A stretch of DNA of 64,000 nt from Kamptonema formosum PCC 10802 (GCF_000332335.1 NZ_KB235948.1:5324472-5388471); one strand, 5' to 3'. Shown: positions 27,277 through 37,346, numbered from the stretch's first letter. Made by a program: numbers and translations. Notes: a model not told the origin generated them from the letters alone.

Positions 27277-27712
27277 TACATCTAATTTAGATAGTGAAAT
27301 ATCGTCCCGCTTTCCGCTAGCGAACTTACCTGGAGACATTTAAAGCAATTTAATAGTATATGAGCTAGATATCAAGCTATTTTCTCCAGCTAAATTGCAA
27401 TCACAGGCTAATTGAGTGAGATTTTTTAGGCGTGCGATCCCAAGCTGGCGCGAAGTTTAGAGAATCCCGACGCCCTGTAGTGTATCGATTTGCTGCCGGT
27501 GCGGGGACAGCCACCTCCGCCCTTGGACCGGCCACTGGGTTTACAGTCCCAATATCCGATCGCTTCTGGCCAAACTAACCGCAAGGGCGGAACTGAAAAC
27601 TGGGCACAGGGCAGCAAAACCAGTGCCCCATGCCCGATGCCCCATGCCTTGCGCCCTGTGCCCTGCGCCCGAGGCTCGATGTCCACTGCCAGAGTCACTT
27701 CCCGCCCTCACA
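27277..27712. other. Intergenic, no gene recognised
   Basis: Between two convergent genes. Contains a degenerate CCCATGCCCGATGCCCCATG run (27600-27670) that resembles 56170-56255; nothing else recognised. Confidence 0.5.
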
Positions 27713-29905
27713 TCAGACCATTAAGATAACAGGCAGAATCTTAAATTCTTCCTGAAATTCTTCTACTTCTGGGTCAGGCGGGGTGAGACTTGGCGCACTG
27801 CTCACCGTGCAGGTGTTTGGAGAAACCGCCGGAACGCCGGCACTGCTGCTGAACAGATCCGGTGCCGGTGTGGCCGCTGTCAGATGGGGCTGTTGCCGGA
27901 GGTCAACGTGCCTGTCATCCGCAGAGATCGCCGCAGGGACAGCGCTCTTAATTTGAGTCTGGTTTCGCAGCTGGTTGGTATACTCAACCCGCTTGGATTT
28001 CGCCTTGATGTAGGCGGTTGTCCCTTCCGGAATCTGTTGCAGCAATTTCAGGGCAGCGGCAAAATTGCCGGCATTCGCCTGGCTGTAGGCTTGTTGCAAC
28101 AATTGGTCAGCACTGACGCGCCGCTTTTGGGTGTAGTCAACTAGCTTGGCTTGCCCCTGCTCGTAAGCTGAAGTCCCCTTGGGAATCTTTTTGATCAACC
28201 TGATCGCGCCGGCAAAATCTTTCCCGGCGGCCCTCTTAGAGGCCGTTTGCAAAAGTTGACTAGCGTTCGCCTCCATCTTGAGGTGGCGCTTTTTGCTGTA
28301 CTCAGCAATTTTGGCTTCCACCTTGGGATAGTCTGGCACTCCTTTGGGGATATTTTGGAGAACCCTCAGGCCCAGGCTAAAATCTCCCCTCGCGACCTCG
28401 TAGCTAGCTTGTTTCAGGGATTTCTGGACTTCCCCCTTGCTTTTGGGTGCCGCTTTTCGGATAAATGGATCTATCTTCTTCTGCCAGTAAGAAATTTTCG
28501 GAACCCGCTCAGCTTCGTTAAAGACATCCAGCCACCGGCTCTCCTTAAAAGCTTTTTCAACCACCTTGACTCGCTCGCCGGCTTGCAGCCAGTTCCGCTG
28601 CCACTCCTTGATAGAGTCGCGAGCGTCATAATAGGCAGAACTGTATGTGGGAACTGATTTGGCCAGAGCGACTGCTTGCTGGTAGTTTCCCTCCTGATAT
28701 TGTTCTTTGGCCAGCACAAACGTATCTTTCCCCGGATCTAGGGGAGGAGCCAGCACCAGATTGTACATTGCAAACGCTACAGCCGCAGCATTGCCGGCCA
28801 TACCGATGACAATTCCAATCAGTGCCACCACTCGGCTGAGGGATCTCGAAGCACTGGGGCGATCTGTCTGAGACAGGGCCGGTGCTGCCTCCTCAGCGCT
28901 GGGCGCTTCTGCTGAACTGCTCAGTAAAGGTAAGAGTTCGAGTTCTGCCGGTTCTAACTCCGGACTGCCCTGGGGCTGCACTTCCGGGCTGCCGGACTGG
29001 TGAGTCTCTTGACTGGCCGCAGGGTGTCCGGCGCTGACCTGCAGAAAAGTCGATTCCTCGGTACCCGCAAGCTCTTCGAGGGCTTGCAGAACCTCAGTTG
29101 CAGATTGGGAGTGATTTGTGTCATATTGATGCACCATATTATTGAGTATAGCAACCAGCCGAGCACTGGCGGAGGCCGGCACGAGCTGCTCCCAACGGTT
29201 TTTTTCCAGTTCTGCTGTTAATTGATCGGCACTGAGCGCCGTCAGCGCTTGCATGCCAATCAGGGACAGCGCCCAAATATCACCCTCCGGACTGGGCCTG
29301 CCCCCAACTGGCTGGCTGGCACCAGTTGAAGGGGTGGGCGCGCCCAAAATGTCGGTGGCACAGTCAAAAGATTCTCCGGACTCCAGAGTCTCTGTCCCGA
29401 CGCTGCCAAAGTCAATCACAACTAAGCTGCCGTCACAGGTGCGCCGGATGATTTTGTCCGGCTTGAGATGGCCGTGAACTGCCCCCTGCTGGTGAGCCAA
29501 TTCCAGAATCTTCAAAACTTTTCGCAGCAGATGGACAACCCGCTCTTCTGTCCAGGGTTTGCCAGGAATCAGTTCCGCACTTAGCGGAGTTCCTTCCATC
29601 AATTCTCGCCCCTGGTACGCTTGGTACTTATCAAAACAGGCTAGCATCTTGGGAATCTCCTCCCGGTCGCTCAGTGTTGTCACAGTTTCTGTTTCGCTGG
29701 TGAGCTTACGCCTAGCTGTTTGCAAGCTGCCAGAAGCTCTATCAGGAAGCTTCTGCAGTTTAACAAGGCTCTCGGGATCGCCGGGAACCTGTGTGTCCAA
29801 GGCTAGGCTCGTTCTGCCCGGGTTCGCGGCGCTTATAACCCGGACAATTTTGTAAAGTCCGTCCAGTAACGTCCCGAATGGAGAATTCGACATGAATTTC
29901 GACAT
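27713..29905 (-). CDS. Membrane-anchored pseudokinase with C-terminal repeat domain
   Basis: 730 residues. Residues ~15-285 have a Ser/Thr kinase fold: K49 in a VKL strand, DFG kept (165-167), and the C-lobe motif EGDIWALSLIGMQALT. The catalytic loop reads HGHLKPDK (144-151), histidine replacing the catalytic aspartate of HRD, and the glycine loop is degenerate, so activity is unlikely. A Pro/Glu/Ser-rich linker precedes one membrane helix (~358-387). Residues ~395-640 then carry about four helical repeats of pattern LLQ-A-K-FAGA-I-IP-GT-AY-K-YT-R, TPR-like. I chose the ATG at 29905 by analogy with the paralogue at 32833: both share GGTTGTATG-CG-AAATTC. Likely a scaffold or sensor at the membrane. 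Confidence 0.78.
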   Translation of the reverse strand: MSKFMSNSPFGTLLDGLYKIVRVISAANPGRTSLALDTQVPGDPESLVKLQKLPDRASGSLQTARRKLTSETETVTTLSDREEIPKMLACFDKYQAYQGRELMEGTPLSAELIPGKPWTEERVVHLLRKVLKILELAHQQGAVHGHLKPDKIIRRTCDGSLVVIDFGSVGTETLESGESFDCATDILGAPTPSTGASQPVGGRPSPEGDIWALSLIGMQALTALSADQLTAELEKNRWEQLVPASASARLVAILNNMVHQYDTNHSQSATEVLQALEELAGTEESTFLQVSAGHPAASQETHQSGSPEVQPQGSPELEPAELELLPLLSSSAEAPSAEEAAPALSQTDRPSASRSLSRVVALIGIVIGMAGNAAAVAFAMYNLVLAPPLDPGKDTFVLAKEQYQEGNYQQAVALAKSVPTYSSAYYDARDSIKEWQRNWLQAGERVKVVEKAFKESRWLDVFNEAERVPKISYWQKKIDPFIRKAAPKSKGEVQKSLKQASYEVARGDFSLGLRVLQNIPKGVPDYPKVEAKIAEYSKKRHLKMEANASQLLQTASKRAAGKDFAGAIRLIKKIPKGTSAYEQGQAKLVDYTQKRRVSADQLLQQAYSQANAGNFAAALKLLQQIPEGTTAYIKAKSKRVEYTNQLRNQTQIKSAVPAAISADDRHVDLRQQPHLTAATPAPDLFSSSAGVPAVSPNTCTVSSAPSLTPPDPEVEEFQEEFKILPVILMV

Positions 29906-31199
29906 ACAACCACTTCCCACACCAGATCATCTGAAAATCCCGCACTTTAATTTCTGCACGCGCTTGCCCTCCGCCAACAAATGAACTACCACGGCGTCGC
30001 GATAAAAACGGAGCGGGGCGGGGCGCTCTGTCTCGCGCGCACTGTGATTCAATCAAAGGATTTCCCTTTACAAACTTAGGGGCCTAGACTTTTAATCTCT
30101 GCTTTTTAAGACGCTTCCCTTAAAAGTCTTGAATCAAATTCACTCTTCCATTATAAAGGCAGTCTCTCAATCCTGGCAACTAAAAGTTAGGGCGTTACGC
30201 CACCGAAAGTGCTGGCAGGTAAACCCTTTTAATTGCCCGCACTAGCCTGAAACTGTTCGGCAGGACTGACTCGAACCCAGGTTAGATGAATTCAAAAATT
30301 CCGCTTTCTGCTGTCCCCTCGAGCCGGCCAGCGCCCGCGAATGTCAGGCCCATTGGGCTCGCCTTGCGCCTGACCAACAGGGACTCAAGCGTAGCAATTG
30401 GCACCGCTAATGTGAGTGAGGCTGCTGTCTCGTGCTTAGCGCAAACTTTTCCTTGAACAATTTCCCCCATAAGTCGCTGGCGTTGCGGCGGTTAACGTGA
30501 TGCCCCTCTTGTTGCAGGTTTTGGCCATCCGGTCGTCCTTGAGAAAACTCTGGGATTTGGCGCTCCCCGGCTGTCCCGACAGGGGTGTAGGGCTGACCCC
30601 ATGCGGGGCTACACCCTTATTTCTACCATTTTGGATATCGAGTTGACTAGAGGGTTAACTTAAATGTGGGGCAAAGCCCTATCCCGACAGGACAGGCGTG
30701 CACCTTCAGCCCGAGGGCGTCAAGCGGTCAGCTCTCATGCCGGCAGGAGGGGGGTTGCATTCGCTCCTCCCGGGATCGACTCCCGCCGGCAAGACAAGCT
30801 AATGGGCGAAAAACTGCTGGCTAATAGTAAGGGACAGAGATTTTTTCGCCGGCAGTCCTCAGGCTGAGAAACGCCAGTTGCTCACACTTAACTAACCCAG
30901 GACTTTCCCTATCTTTCAGCCCACCACTTCTTTTTCCGGAACGGGAATAATGCTATGATATTCGGTTAATTACTTACACTATAATTCGGTGTCAGGTGTT
31001 AGGTGAAAGAGTGGGGGCTTCGGTGTAGCGCCAAGTGGGGTGTCCCTCTCCCCCTAAACCACCCCCGAACTCCCAGACCTTCCTGAAACCTAAAACCTGC
31101 CCCCTCTTTTTTAATAAAAAGTAATCCAACACAATTGATATAATGGGGTGTGAGTGAAGCGCCTGATTTGTCTGAAAAAATATAATCTCTCTCAATTTT
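29906..31199. other. Long gene-poor stretch
   Basis: 1.3 kb between two genes of the same strand with no recognisable gene, tRNA or large repeat. Short frames exist on both strands but lack known motifs or ribosome-binding sites. May include the decayed remainder of a kinase copy, but I could not identify any. Confidence 0.45.
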
Positions 31200-31362
31200 T
31201 ATAGCAGCAGTCATATTGGTTAGAACAATAGAAGCTTCGGGAGCTCTGGAGCAAGGGAGGCCGGAATGTAGGTTTCCTAAATGCTTACTGCTATATAGAC
31301 GTAGGGCAGGCGGGACGCCCCCCTGAAGGTCTAATATTCTAACCTAAGTGCATACTGCTATA
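31200..31362 (+). mobile_element. MITE-like element (~163 bp), copy 3
   Basis: TATAGCAGCAGTCATATTGG ... CTAAGTGCATACTGCTATA. Same orientation as copy 1 and very similar to it; the inner palindrome reads GGCAGGCGGGACGCC. Confidence 0.85.
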
Positions 31363-31660
31363 TCCCATCAAAAATTGAAAACTTCTCTCTCAGGTTCTTG
31401 TCTTGGCGCTCATTCACGGCGGCAGTTTATAAAAAAAAATGCCGCTCAATTGTACCCGCAATCGGGGAAATATTAATAGCAAAAAACAGACTCTATCGGT
31501 GAAAGAAAAAAGCTGACACGACTCCAATGGGGAGAGCTATTCATGCCAGCCTTTGAAAGCTCCCTCTACACCTCACAAGAGAGAGGGAAGTTCCCGCGCC
31601 CCACCCAGATGTGGGGAGCGCAAATGCGAAAGTCCTCTTCGCAGGAAAACGCAACCTGAG

Positions 31661-32833
31661 TTAAGACCGAGACTCCTCGCCGCCGGCAGCCGGAGAAACA
31701 GTCTGGGACATACCGGCACGGCTGCTAATTTCCACAAGGGTAGAGGGTGCCGGCTGCGGATCGGGCGTCCCGGTTGAGGCAGCACTCCCAGCCGCCGGCA
31801 CTGCCGGTGCGGCCAATTCCTGTCCAGCCTTCAGGCGCTGCTTTTCTTTATACTCAACCAGCTTGCCTTGAACCTTAGTGTAGACTGCAGTTTCCTTGGG
31901 AATCTTTTGCAGATAGCTCACAGCGCCGGCAAAATCTTTCACCTCCGCCCGGCTGTAAGCGGTTTGCAACAGTTGCTGAGCTTCTCCCTCAAGCTGGAGG
32001 CGCTGTTTTTCCCCGTACTCAACAATCTTCAAGCGAGCGACTTTATGGGCGGACGTACCTTCAGGAATCTGTTTCAGAGAATCCAGCGCCCCGGCAAAAT
32101 CTTTGCTGGAAGCCCGGTTGTAGGCTTGTTGCAACACTTGCTGAGCTTCCGCCTCGATTGCCGGCCCGGCTTCTTTTGCTTGATGCTGCTCTAGCGCCGT
32201 ACTGGCAATGTCGGTGTGCTGAGCGGATGTGGAAAACTGGAGCAAATAGCCTCCCACCGCTATCGCCAGCAGATTAATTGCAACCCCGACGCTAATTGCA
32301 GTCCGCGCCGATGGCTCAGGGGAGAGATCAGCCGGAATTTGAGGTGGCTGCGAGCGCTGGGAAATGCATTCAGGAGTGTTCGCCACCTCAATGCCATCCT
32401 TCGCTGTCTGGTGCGGGACAGCGCTTTGGCCGCACCCAGCCTCTGTGGGGACATCGCCTGCTTCCCCTTTCAAGCTCACGATTGCCCGCAAAAAGCTCAA
32501 GCGCCCCTGTCCGTCATCCTTCAGGTGGTGAACCACTAGCCGGTCGCCGGTCTTTTCTTGGCGATTCCATAACAATACACTCGGATTGCAGTCTGTTTCC
32601 GATGGGGTAAAGTTCTGCTGCGCCGGCACCCCCCCGACTGCGCCCATCACCACCGAAGCGCTGATTTGCCTTTGCTGATTCAACTGAGAAGTCTGGGCGT
32701 CTGGCTCAACTCCCAGGTCCATCACAACTAACCGGCTATCCGGCTGGGCACTGTACTCGACAGCTCTGTCGCCCCACAGCACATGCCTTAACCTTGGGTC
32801 AGTTGGCTCACTCTTCGACACGAATTTCGGCAT
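31661..32833 (-). CDS. Truncated pseudokinase paralogue with repeat domain
   Basis: 390 residues, starting MPKFVSKSE with a GAAAGAGG ribosome-binding site. Residues 33-73 match only the activation segment of a Ser/Thr kinase: RLVVMDLG (DFG changed to DLG, 39-41) followed by SASVVMGAVGGVPAQQ in place of GTPGYMPAEQ. The N-lobe, the catalytic loop and most of the C-lobe are missing. One membrane helix spans ~179-200. Residues ~225-345 hold repeats VLQQAYNRASSKDFAGAL and LLQTAYSRAEVKDFAGAV with IPEGTSA, the same family as in the kinase at 27713. An Ala/Pro-rich tail ends the protein. It is an evident paralogue, lying 1.8 kb upstream on the same strand. Confidence 0.72.
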   Translation of the reverse strand: MPKFVSKSEPTDPRLRHVLWGDRAVEYSAQPDSRLVVMDLGVEPDAQTSQLNQQRQISASVVMGAVGGVPAQQNFTPSETDCNPSVLLWNRQEKTGDRLVVHHLKDDGQGRLSFLRAIVSLKGEAGDVPTEAGCGQSAVPHQTAKDGIEVANTPECISQRSQPPQIPADLSPEPSARTAISVGVAINLLAIAVGGYLLQFSTSAQHTDIASTALEQHQAKEAGPAIEAEAQQVLQQAYNRASSKDFAGALDSLKQIPEGTSAHKVARLKIVEYGEKQRLQLEGEAQQLLQTAYSRAEVKDFAGAVSYLQKIPKETAVYTKVQGKLVEYKEKQRLKAGQELAAPAVPAAGSAASTGTPDPQPAPSTLVEISSRAGMSQTVSPAAGGEESRS

Positions 32834-33452
32834 ACAACCTCTTTCGAGATAGATCCACGGTATTCCCCGCCTGTCTTGTTAGAAGGCGGGCGATACGTTC
32901 TAACATAACCTCAGGGACAGCAAAGCCAGGACATCCAGGCCAGACTTTGCTGGAGCGAGAAGCCGCTGCCAGTGCCCGGAAATCCCTGCATTTGCCGCAT
33001 CAGAAGCCTCAAAATGGCAAGCTAATGTGAAAATTTTCACTCTGGCTACCTTGTTTCAGGAACAAGTTTCTCCATCGCCGGCTGCCGGTGAAACCGGCGG
33101 TCAATTTTATAATTTTCGCTTGATTACTTTTTCTTTTGCTGCGGGCGTTCCCAGTAGCGTTCCGCTTTGCGGAACGCACCCTACAATATCCTCCCTCGGA
33201 AAGGGAGTCTGGAGGCTCTGTCTTCTTCCCTTCCCTTGAAACGAGGCAGAGCCTCCAAAGGGGCGTTCCCAGGCTCCGCCTGGGAACGAGAACAGTATTC
33301 AACCGGAAGTGATATTATTTGCCGCGCCGCCGGCGGAAGTGTTGATGCCGCAGGGCGGCCTATTAACATAGTAATCAAACGTAAATTACAAAAAGAAACA
33401 AAAGGGCTACCCGCTGCTGAATTCCCCCTCCAGGTAGCCTTTGATACCAGAG
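32834..33452. other. Intergenic with repeats
   Basis: Contains the stem GCGTTCCGCTTTGCGGAACGC at 33158-33178 and a REPIN pair at 33243-33290 (GAGGCAGAGCCTC, then CGTTCCCAGGCTCCGCC and its partner). No gene recognised. Confidence 0.6.
33243..33290. repeat. REPIN-like palindrome pair
   Basis: GAGGCAGAGCCTC plus GTTCCCAGGCTCCGCCTGGGAAC and a final GAG, the same layout as at 8363. Confidence 0.85.
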
Positions 33453-35561
33453 CTAAGGGCGCGGATTGCTCTGTCCTTGGGCCTCACCGGCTTTGCCTGC
33501 GGAACTCACCACATAGGGGGAGGAGATGGCAGCCACACTGCCGGTGGTGGCCAGCGCCTGGTAGAGAAAAGCCGCCACCTCCGCCCGCGTAGCGACCTGT
33601 TTGGGATTGAGTGCGCCGCGATTGGGATAGTTAACCACCATACTCCGCTCTGTAGCCGCCGCTACCCAGCTGCGGACATCCCCAGGAATAGCACCGGCAT
33701 CGCTGTAGACTTTCAGCACAGTGTCAGTAGAGCCTTTGGGAGAGTAATTCAGTCCCCTGGCCAACTCCACCAGCACCTCAAGCCGGTCGAGCTTTTTGTC
33801 GGGGTTGAAGGTGTCGCCCTGGAAAAAGCCCATCTCATAAGCGTCCCGGATGGCGCTAAAGGCCCAGTGGGAAGCCGGCACGTCCTTAAACGCCACCGCC
33901 TGCCGGCTCAAAATCGGTTTGAACGCTCTGCGAATCATAGCTGCAAATTCAGCTCGCGTCACCGGCGCGTCAGGTTGGAAGTTGCCGTCGAGAAACCCTT
34001 TGATTATCTCTTGCGCCGCCAGTTCGGCAATAAAATCTTTCGCCCAGTGGGAAGCCGGCACGTCCGCAAAAGTCACCTGGATTTCCTTGCTGACCCCTTT
34101 TTCCCGATACTTGGCCATCAACTGGCTGACTTCGTAAGTTGAGGTGCTTTTATTACTCAGTTTAACTGCCTCTACCAGTTCCCCCGGTTTTGCCTTCAAA
34201 GTCGGTGCCAAGTCCGATGGGAACACGTCTGCCGTCCGGTTGAGGGCGGAAAAAGGGCCACTAGCCAAGGACGGCGGATAAATGCTGCTGCTGGGAGAAG
34301 GCGGCAAACCTTTTCCCTGAAACTGGCCGGTGTTAATATTCCGCACGTTGCTGACAAAGGTGACTCGTTCGGAACCGGCAGTCGAGCCGGTGATTTGTGT
34401 GAAATAGTCGTAAGTGCGGGTGCTGGCATCAATGGTGCCGTCAGAGTTCCTGTCAATCCCATATACAGTTCGCACCACGCGAGATTCTGCCGGTTTTTCC
34501 GGGAGAATCAGCTGAATTGCGGCGTTTTCTGGCAATATTTCCAATTCGCTCAAGCCAATTAGGCGGTTTTCCAGATCGTACAGGCGCACCACAACCCGGT
34601 CGCCTGCATACAGACCTCGCATGAATTTAGCCCGCTGGGAAGGCTGGTATCGGAAGTCGCCAATAAACCGCTCCCGCAAATAGCCGGTTATTTGTTTGGC
34701 TTTTAGGGACAGCCGCACAGTGACGTTGGATGGAGTCCCAGAGGGTTGCAAGATGGCCAGACTGAATTCCCCTGGGCCGATCGTCTGGGCGCTGCTGCCG
34801 GCAGTTGCCGGTTGCGCGGGTTTCTGAGTGCCGGTGCCGGTGGCGGGTTTCTCGGTGCCGGTGCCGGTGGCGGGAGTCTGGGTGCCGGTGGCGGTGGCGG
34901 GTTTCTCGGTGCCGGTGGCGGTGGCGGGTTTCTCGGTGCCGGTGGCGGTGGCGGGTTTCTCGGTGCCGGTGGCGGTGGCGGGTTTCTCGGTGCCGGTGGC
35001 AACTAGCTCGGCAGTTGGGGTTTGGGCAATCACGTCGTAGTCCTGCAGCGCCTCCAGCTGCAGCTGTTTCCAGCGCTCTTCTCCGTTGAGATCGTACCGC
35101 ACCCGCACAACCGCTTTCAGTTCTAAGTTGGCCAGATCCACCTTCTCACCCAGCCCCCGCCGCACCTGCGACAGGGGAATCACTTCTGGCTCCAAGGCCA
35201 CCTGCTGGGCCGAGCTGGCGATCGCCCTCGCGCCGGTGCTGGTATAAATGGGCACCCACTGGTCATTTTGACGGGCGAACAGTTCGTAGATAGCGTTGGC
35301 GCTGGTTGTTTCTGGTTTTTGGAGGACGTTGAGCTGGATAATTAGAGCGGTTACTTCTTGACCGGCACCCACCAGCCGCCCCAGTTTGAGAGCAGCCTCC
35401 CAACCCGGTTGGGTTTGCGACAGCAGGGGGGCGATTTCCCGCTCAGGTGCCGGCTGACCGGCTGGCAAGCGCTGCCTAGTGCTAGCACCGGCTGTTGATG
35501 TTGCAAAAGATACAGTGGCTAAACCTAAGGCAGCTAGAGCAAGTTTTGCAGTTTTGTTCAT
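33453..35561 (-). CDS. Secreted SLH-domain surface protein with ATGTEKP repeats
   Basis: 702 residues. Signal peptide at 1-26 (KTAKLALAALGLATVSFATS). Then a ~150-residue beta-rich domain, a tandem tract of seven 9-residue units with core ATGTEKPAT (about 190-250), and a second ordered domain. Near the C-terminus come three S-layer homology domains: FADVPASHWAKDFI..., FKDVPASHWAFSAI... and a third starting YSDAGAIPGDVRSW. SLH domains bind peptidoglycan-linked polymer, so the protein is anchored at the cell wall. The Thr/Pro tract is a likely glycosylated spacer. It has its own promoter region and no operon partner. Function beyond attachment is unknown. Confidence 0.88.
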   Translation of the reverse strand: MNKTAKLALAALGLATVSFATSTAGASTRQRLPAGQPAPEREIAPLLSQTQPGWEAALKLGRLVGAGQEVTALIIQLNVLQKPETTSANAIYELFARQNDQWVPIYTSTGARAIASSAQQVALEPEVIPLSQVRRGLGEKVDLANLELKAVVRVRYDLNGEERWKQLQLEALQDYDVIAQTPTAELVATGTEKPATATGTEKPATATGTEKPATATGTEKPATATGTQTPATGTGTEKPATGTGTQKPAQPATAGSSAQTIGPGEFSLAILQPSGTPSNVTVRLSLKAKQITGYLRERFIGDFRYQPSQRAKFMRGLYAGDRVVVRLYDLENRLIGLSELEILPENAAIQLILPEKPAESRVVRTVYGIDRNSDGTIDASTRTYDYFTQITGSTAGSERVTFVSNVRNINTGQFQGKGLPPSPSSSIYPPSLASGPFSALNRTADVFPSDLAPTLKAKPGELVEAVKLSNKSTSTYEVSQLMAKYREKGVSKEIQVTFADVPASHWAKDFIAELAAQEIIKGFLDGNFQPDAPVTRAEFAAMIRRAFKPILSRQAVAFKDVPASHWAFSAIRDAYEMGFFQGDTFNPDKKLDRLEVLVELARGLNYSPKGSTDTVLKVYSDAGAIPGDVRSWVAAATERSMVVNYPNRGALNPKQVATRAEVAAFLYQALATTGSVAAISSPYVVSSAGKAGEAQGQSNPRP
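34811..35005 (-). repeat. 27-bp coding tandem repeat
   Basis: Seven units, about 27 bp each, encode ATGTEKPAT and variants (TQTPATGTG, TQKPA). The middle four are nearly identical at DNA level, indicating recent expansion. Confidence 0.9.
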
Positions 35562-36346
35562 AAGGGTATTGCTCAGTTAGGTTTGAGAGAAATCACAAAC
35601 TGATACCCTCAATTTTAGGTGCCTCGCGCAATTGTCGGATGAATCCGGCACCCCAACCCCCTCCCCGCATGCGGCTACTGTTTATAGACATCTTGGGTAT
35701 GTGACCACAGAAAGCCCCTCACCCCCCCAGCCCCCCTCTCCCACAAGGGGAGAGGGGGGAGAAAGAGGGCTGTACAACTTCATGAAAAATTGGCATAACA
35801 GGGATTTGTGTATAAACCAAAGCCGCTTGCGGGGAGGGGGAGTAAGAGGAGGTTTAGGTAAGCCGACAAAATTTCAATCCTGCTTCTACTGTGCGAGCGC
35901 AAAACTATCAGCCGGTGGCGGATGGCGAGGGGATGCCGGTGACTGTCAGATTGAATTCATCTTAGGAATTTCCAGATATAGCGCGTCTAAATCCTTCGTG
36001 TAAATTTCAGAAACCCGGTTTCTTTAAGAAACCGGGTTTCTGGCAACCCAGCGATTGCGCAAATCATTTAGACCGGCTATAGGGAAGGGGGATAAGAAAG
36101 GTGCCTGCCTTTGCAAGCTGCAATGCGCTACATTACCGGTGGAGAATTCAGCTCTAATTCAGGAATTAATTGATCGCCTGAAATCGAAAAACTAGGGTGT
36201 TTTTGTAGTAAGTATCCGCTGTTGACGTTGCCCAGTATAAGAAACCCGGTTTCTTTAGGCTTCAAATCAGATTGCCGGTGCAGTCGCGACTTTTTAGGTT
36301 ATAATGATAAGGAATCGAGAACTTCCCGAAGTAGGGAGCTGAGAAT
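35562..36346. other. Intergenic with repeats
   Basis: No gene recognised. Bases 35720-35765 hold a CCCCTCTCCC/GGGGAGAGGGG hairpin and 36009-36041 a full AGAAACCCGGTTTCTT palindrome; a half palindrome sits at 36240-36258, ~90 bases before the Uma2 gene. Confidence 0.6.
36009..36041. repeat. AGAAACCCGGTTTCTT palindrome
   Basis: Perfect copy of the dispersed 33-bp palindrome found at 4262, 18513 and 44957. Confidence 0.9.
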
Positions 36347-37108
36347 ATGCCGGTCGAGCTGACTGTTGAGACAAGCCCCGAAACCGCCGTGGCTGAGGAA
36401 TGGGAACCCCCCATGCCGCCAACGGATTTAATATTTGATGATGGAGAACCTTTGGAGAGCAACCGTCACCGCATCGCCATGAACGCCCTAATCCGGTCAT
36501 TGCGGCAAGCTTGGGCTGATCGCAATGACTTCTTTACCGGCGGCAATATGTTTATTTACTACAGCAGCGCTCAGGCTCGCAACCGCGACTTTCGAGGGCC
36601 AGATTTCTTTGCCGCACTCAATGTGGATGGGACAAGAGAACGCCTCGGCTGGGTGGTGTGGGAAGAAGACGGTCGCTATCCGGATGTGATTGTAGAGCTG
36701 ATGTCTCCAAGCACAGCCCGGATAGACACCGGTAAAAAGAAGGATATTTACGAGCGGATTTTCAAGACAGCCGATTATTTTGTGTTTGACCCGTTTGAGC
36801 CTAATTCCTTGCAAGGGTGGCATTTGGATGCTTCTCAGCGCTATCAGCCCTTGGTGGATTCTGAGCGGGGGTGGCTGTGGTGCGAGACTTTGGGCTTTTG
36901 GCTGGGAACCTGGGAGGGGACAATAGATGGGGAGCCGGCGGTGTGGTTGCGGTTTTACGATCGGGAAGGCAATTTAGTGCCGTTACCGGAGGAAGCCGCA
37001 CAGCAGCGGGCTGAGCGAGCTGAACAGCGGGCTGAGCGAGCTGAACAGCGGGCTGAACGTCTCGCCGCCCAGTTGCGGGCGATGGGAGTAGATCCGAATA
37101 GCGTCTAG
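36347..37108 (+). CDS. Uma2-family putative endonuclease
   Basis: 253 residues. The PD-(D/E)XK-like core is visible: GPDFFAALNVDG, the strand VIVELMSPST and TGKKKDIYERIFKTADYFVFDP. Uma2 (DUF820) proteins are greatly multiplied in cyanobacteria; a nuclease role is predicted from the fold, but the biology is unknown. The C-terminus is a charged coiled coil made of repeated QRAERAE heptads (~222-245), a variable-length tail common in this family. Start ATG at 36347. Flanked by repeat-rich DNA and apparently monocistronic. Confidence 0.88.
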   Translation: MPVELTVETSPETAVAEEWEPPMPPTDLIFDDGEPLESNRHRIAMNALIRSLRQAWADRNDFFTGGNMFIYYSSAQARNRDFRGPDFFAALNVDGTRERLGWVVWEEDGRYPDVIVELMSPSTARIDTGKKKDIYERIFKTADYFVFDPFEPNSLQGWHLDASQRYQPLVDSERGWLWCETLGFWLGTWEGTIDGEPAVWLRFYDREGNLVPLPEEAAQQRAERAEQRAERAEQRAERLAAQLRAMGVDPNSV

Positions 37109-37295
37109 GGGGAAGGGCTGTTGTGGGCGTGCCGGTGGCCCACATGCAGGCCGGTGGGCTGGCAGTTGGGAATTGCCAGCCGAACTGCCTGACGGTGCCG
37201 GTTTACACTTGGTCTAGTGTGTGATAATACGGAGGATGAGATTGCCGGTGTGATTAAGCCATTGATGAGGGTGATACCTTATGGTCAAATCATGT

Positions 37296-37346
37296 GGGAG
37301 GCGGAGCCTCAGACTAAGCTTTCCCAGGCGGGAGCCTGGGAACGAG
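37296..37346. repeat. REPIN-like palindrome pair
   Basis: GGGAGGCGGAGCCTC then TTCCCAGGCGGGAGCCTGGGAACGAG, a variant of the pair around the RAYT gene. Confidence 0.8.

Noticed and set aside
30262..30300. tRNA-like GGGTTCGAGTC on the minus strand
   Set aside because: The flanking bases do not form a T stem, and no acceptor, D or anticodon arms could be fitted.
30664..30867. Possible small gene in the gene-poor stretch
   Set aside because: Arg/Gln-rich translation from GC-rich DNA, no domain and no ribosome-binding site.
34746..35089. Gly-rich (GAGGGGG) frames opposite the SLH gene
   Set aside because: Produced by the 27-bp repeat read in other frames.
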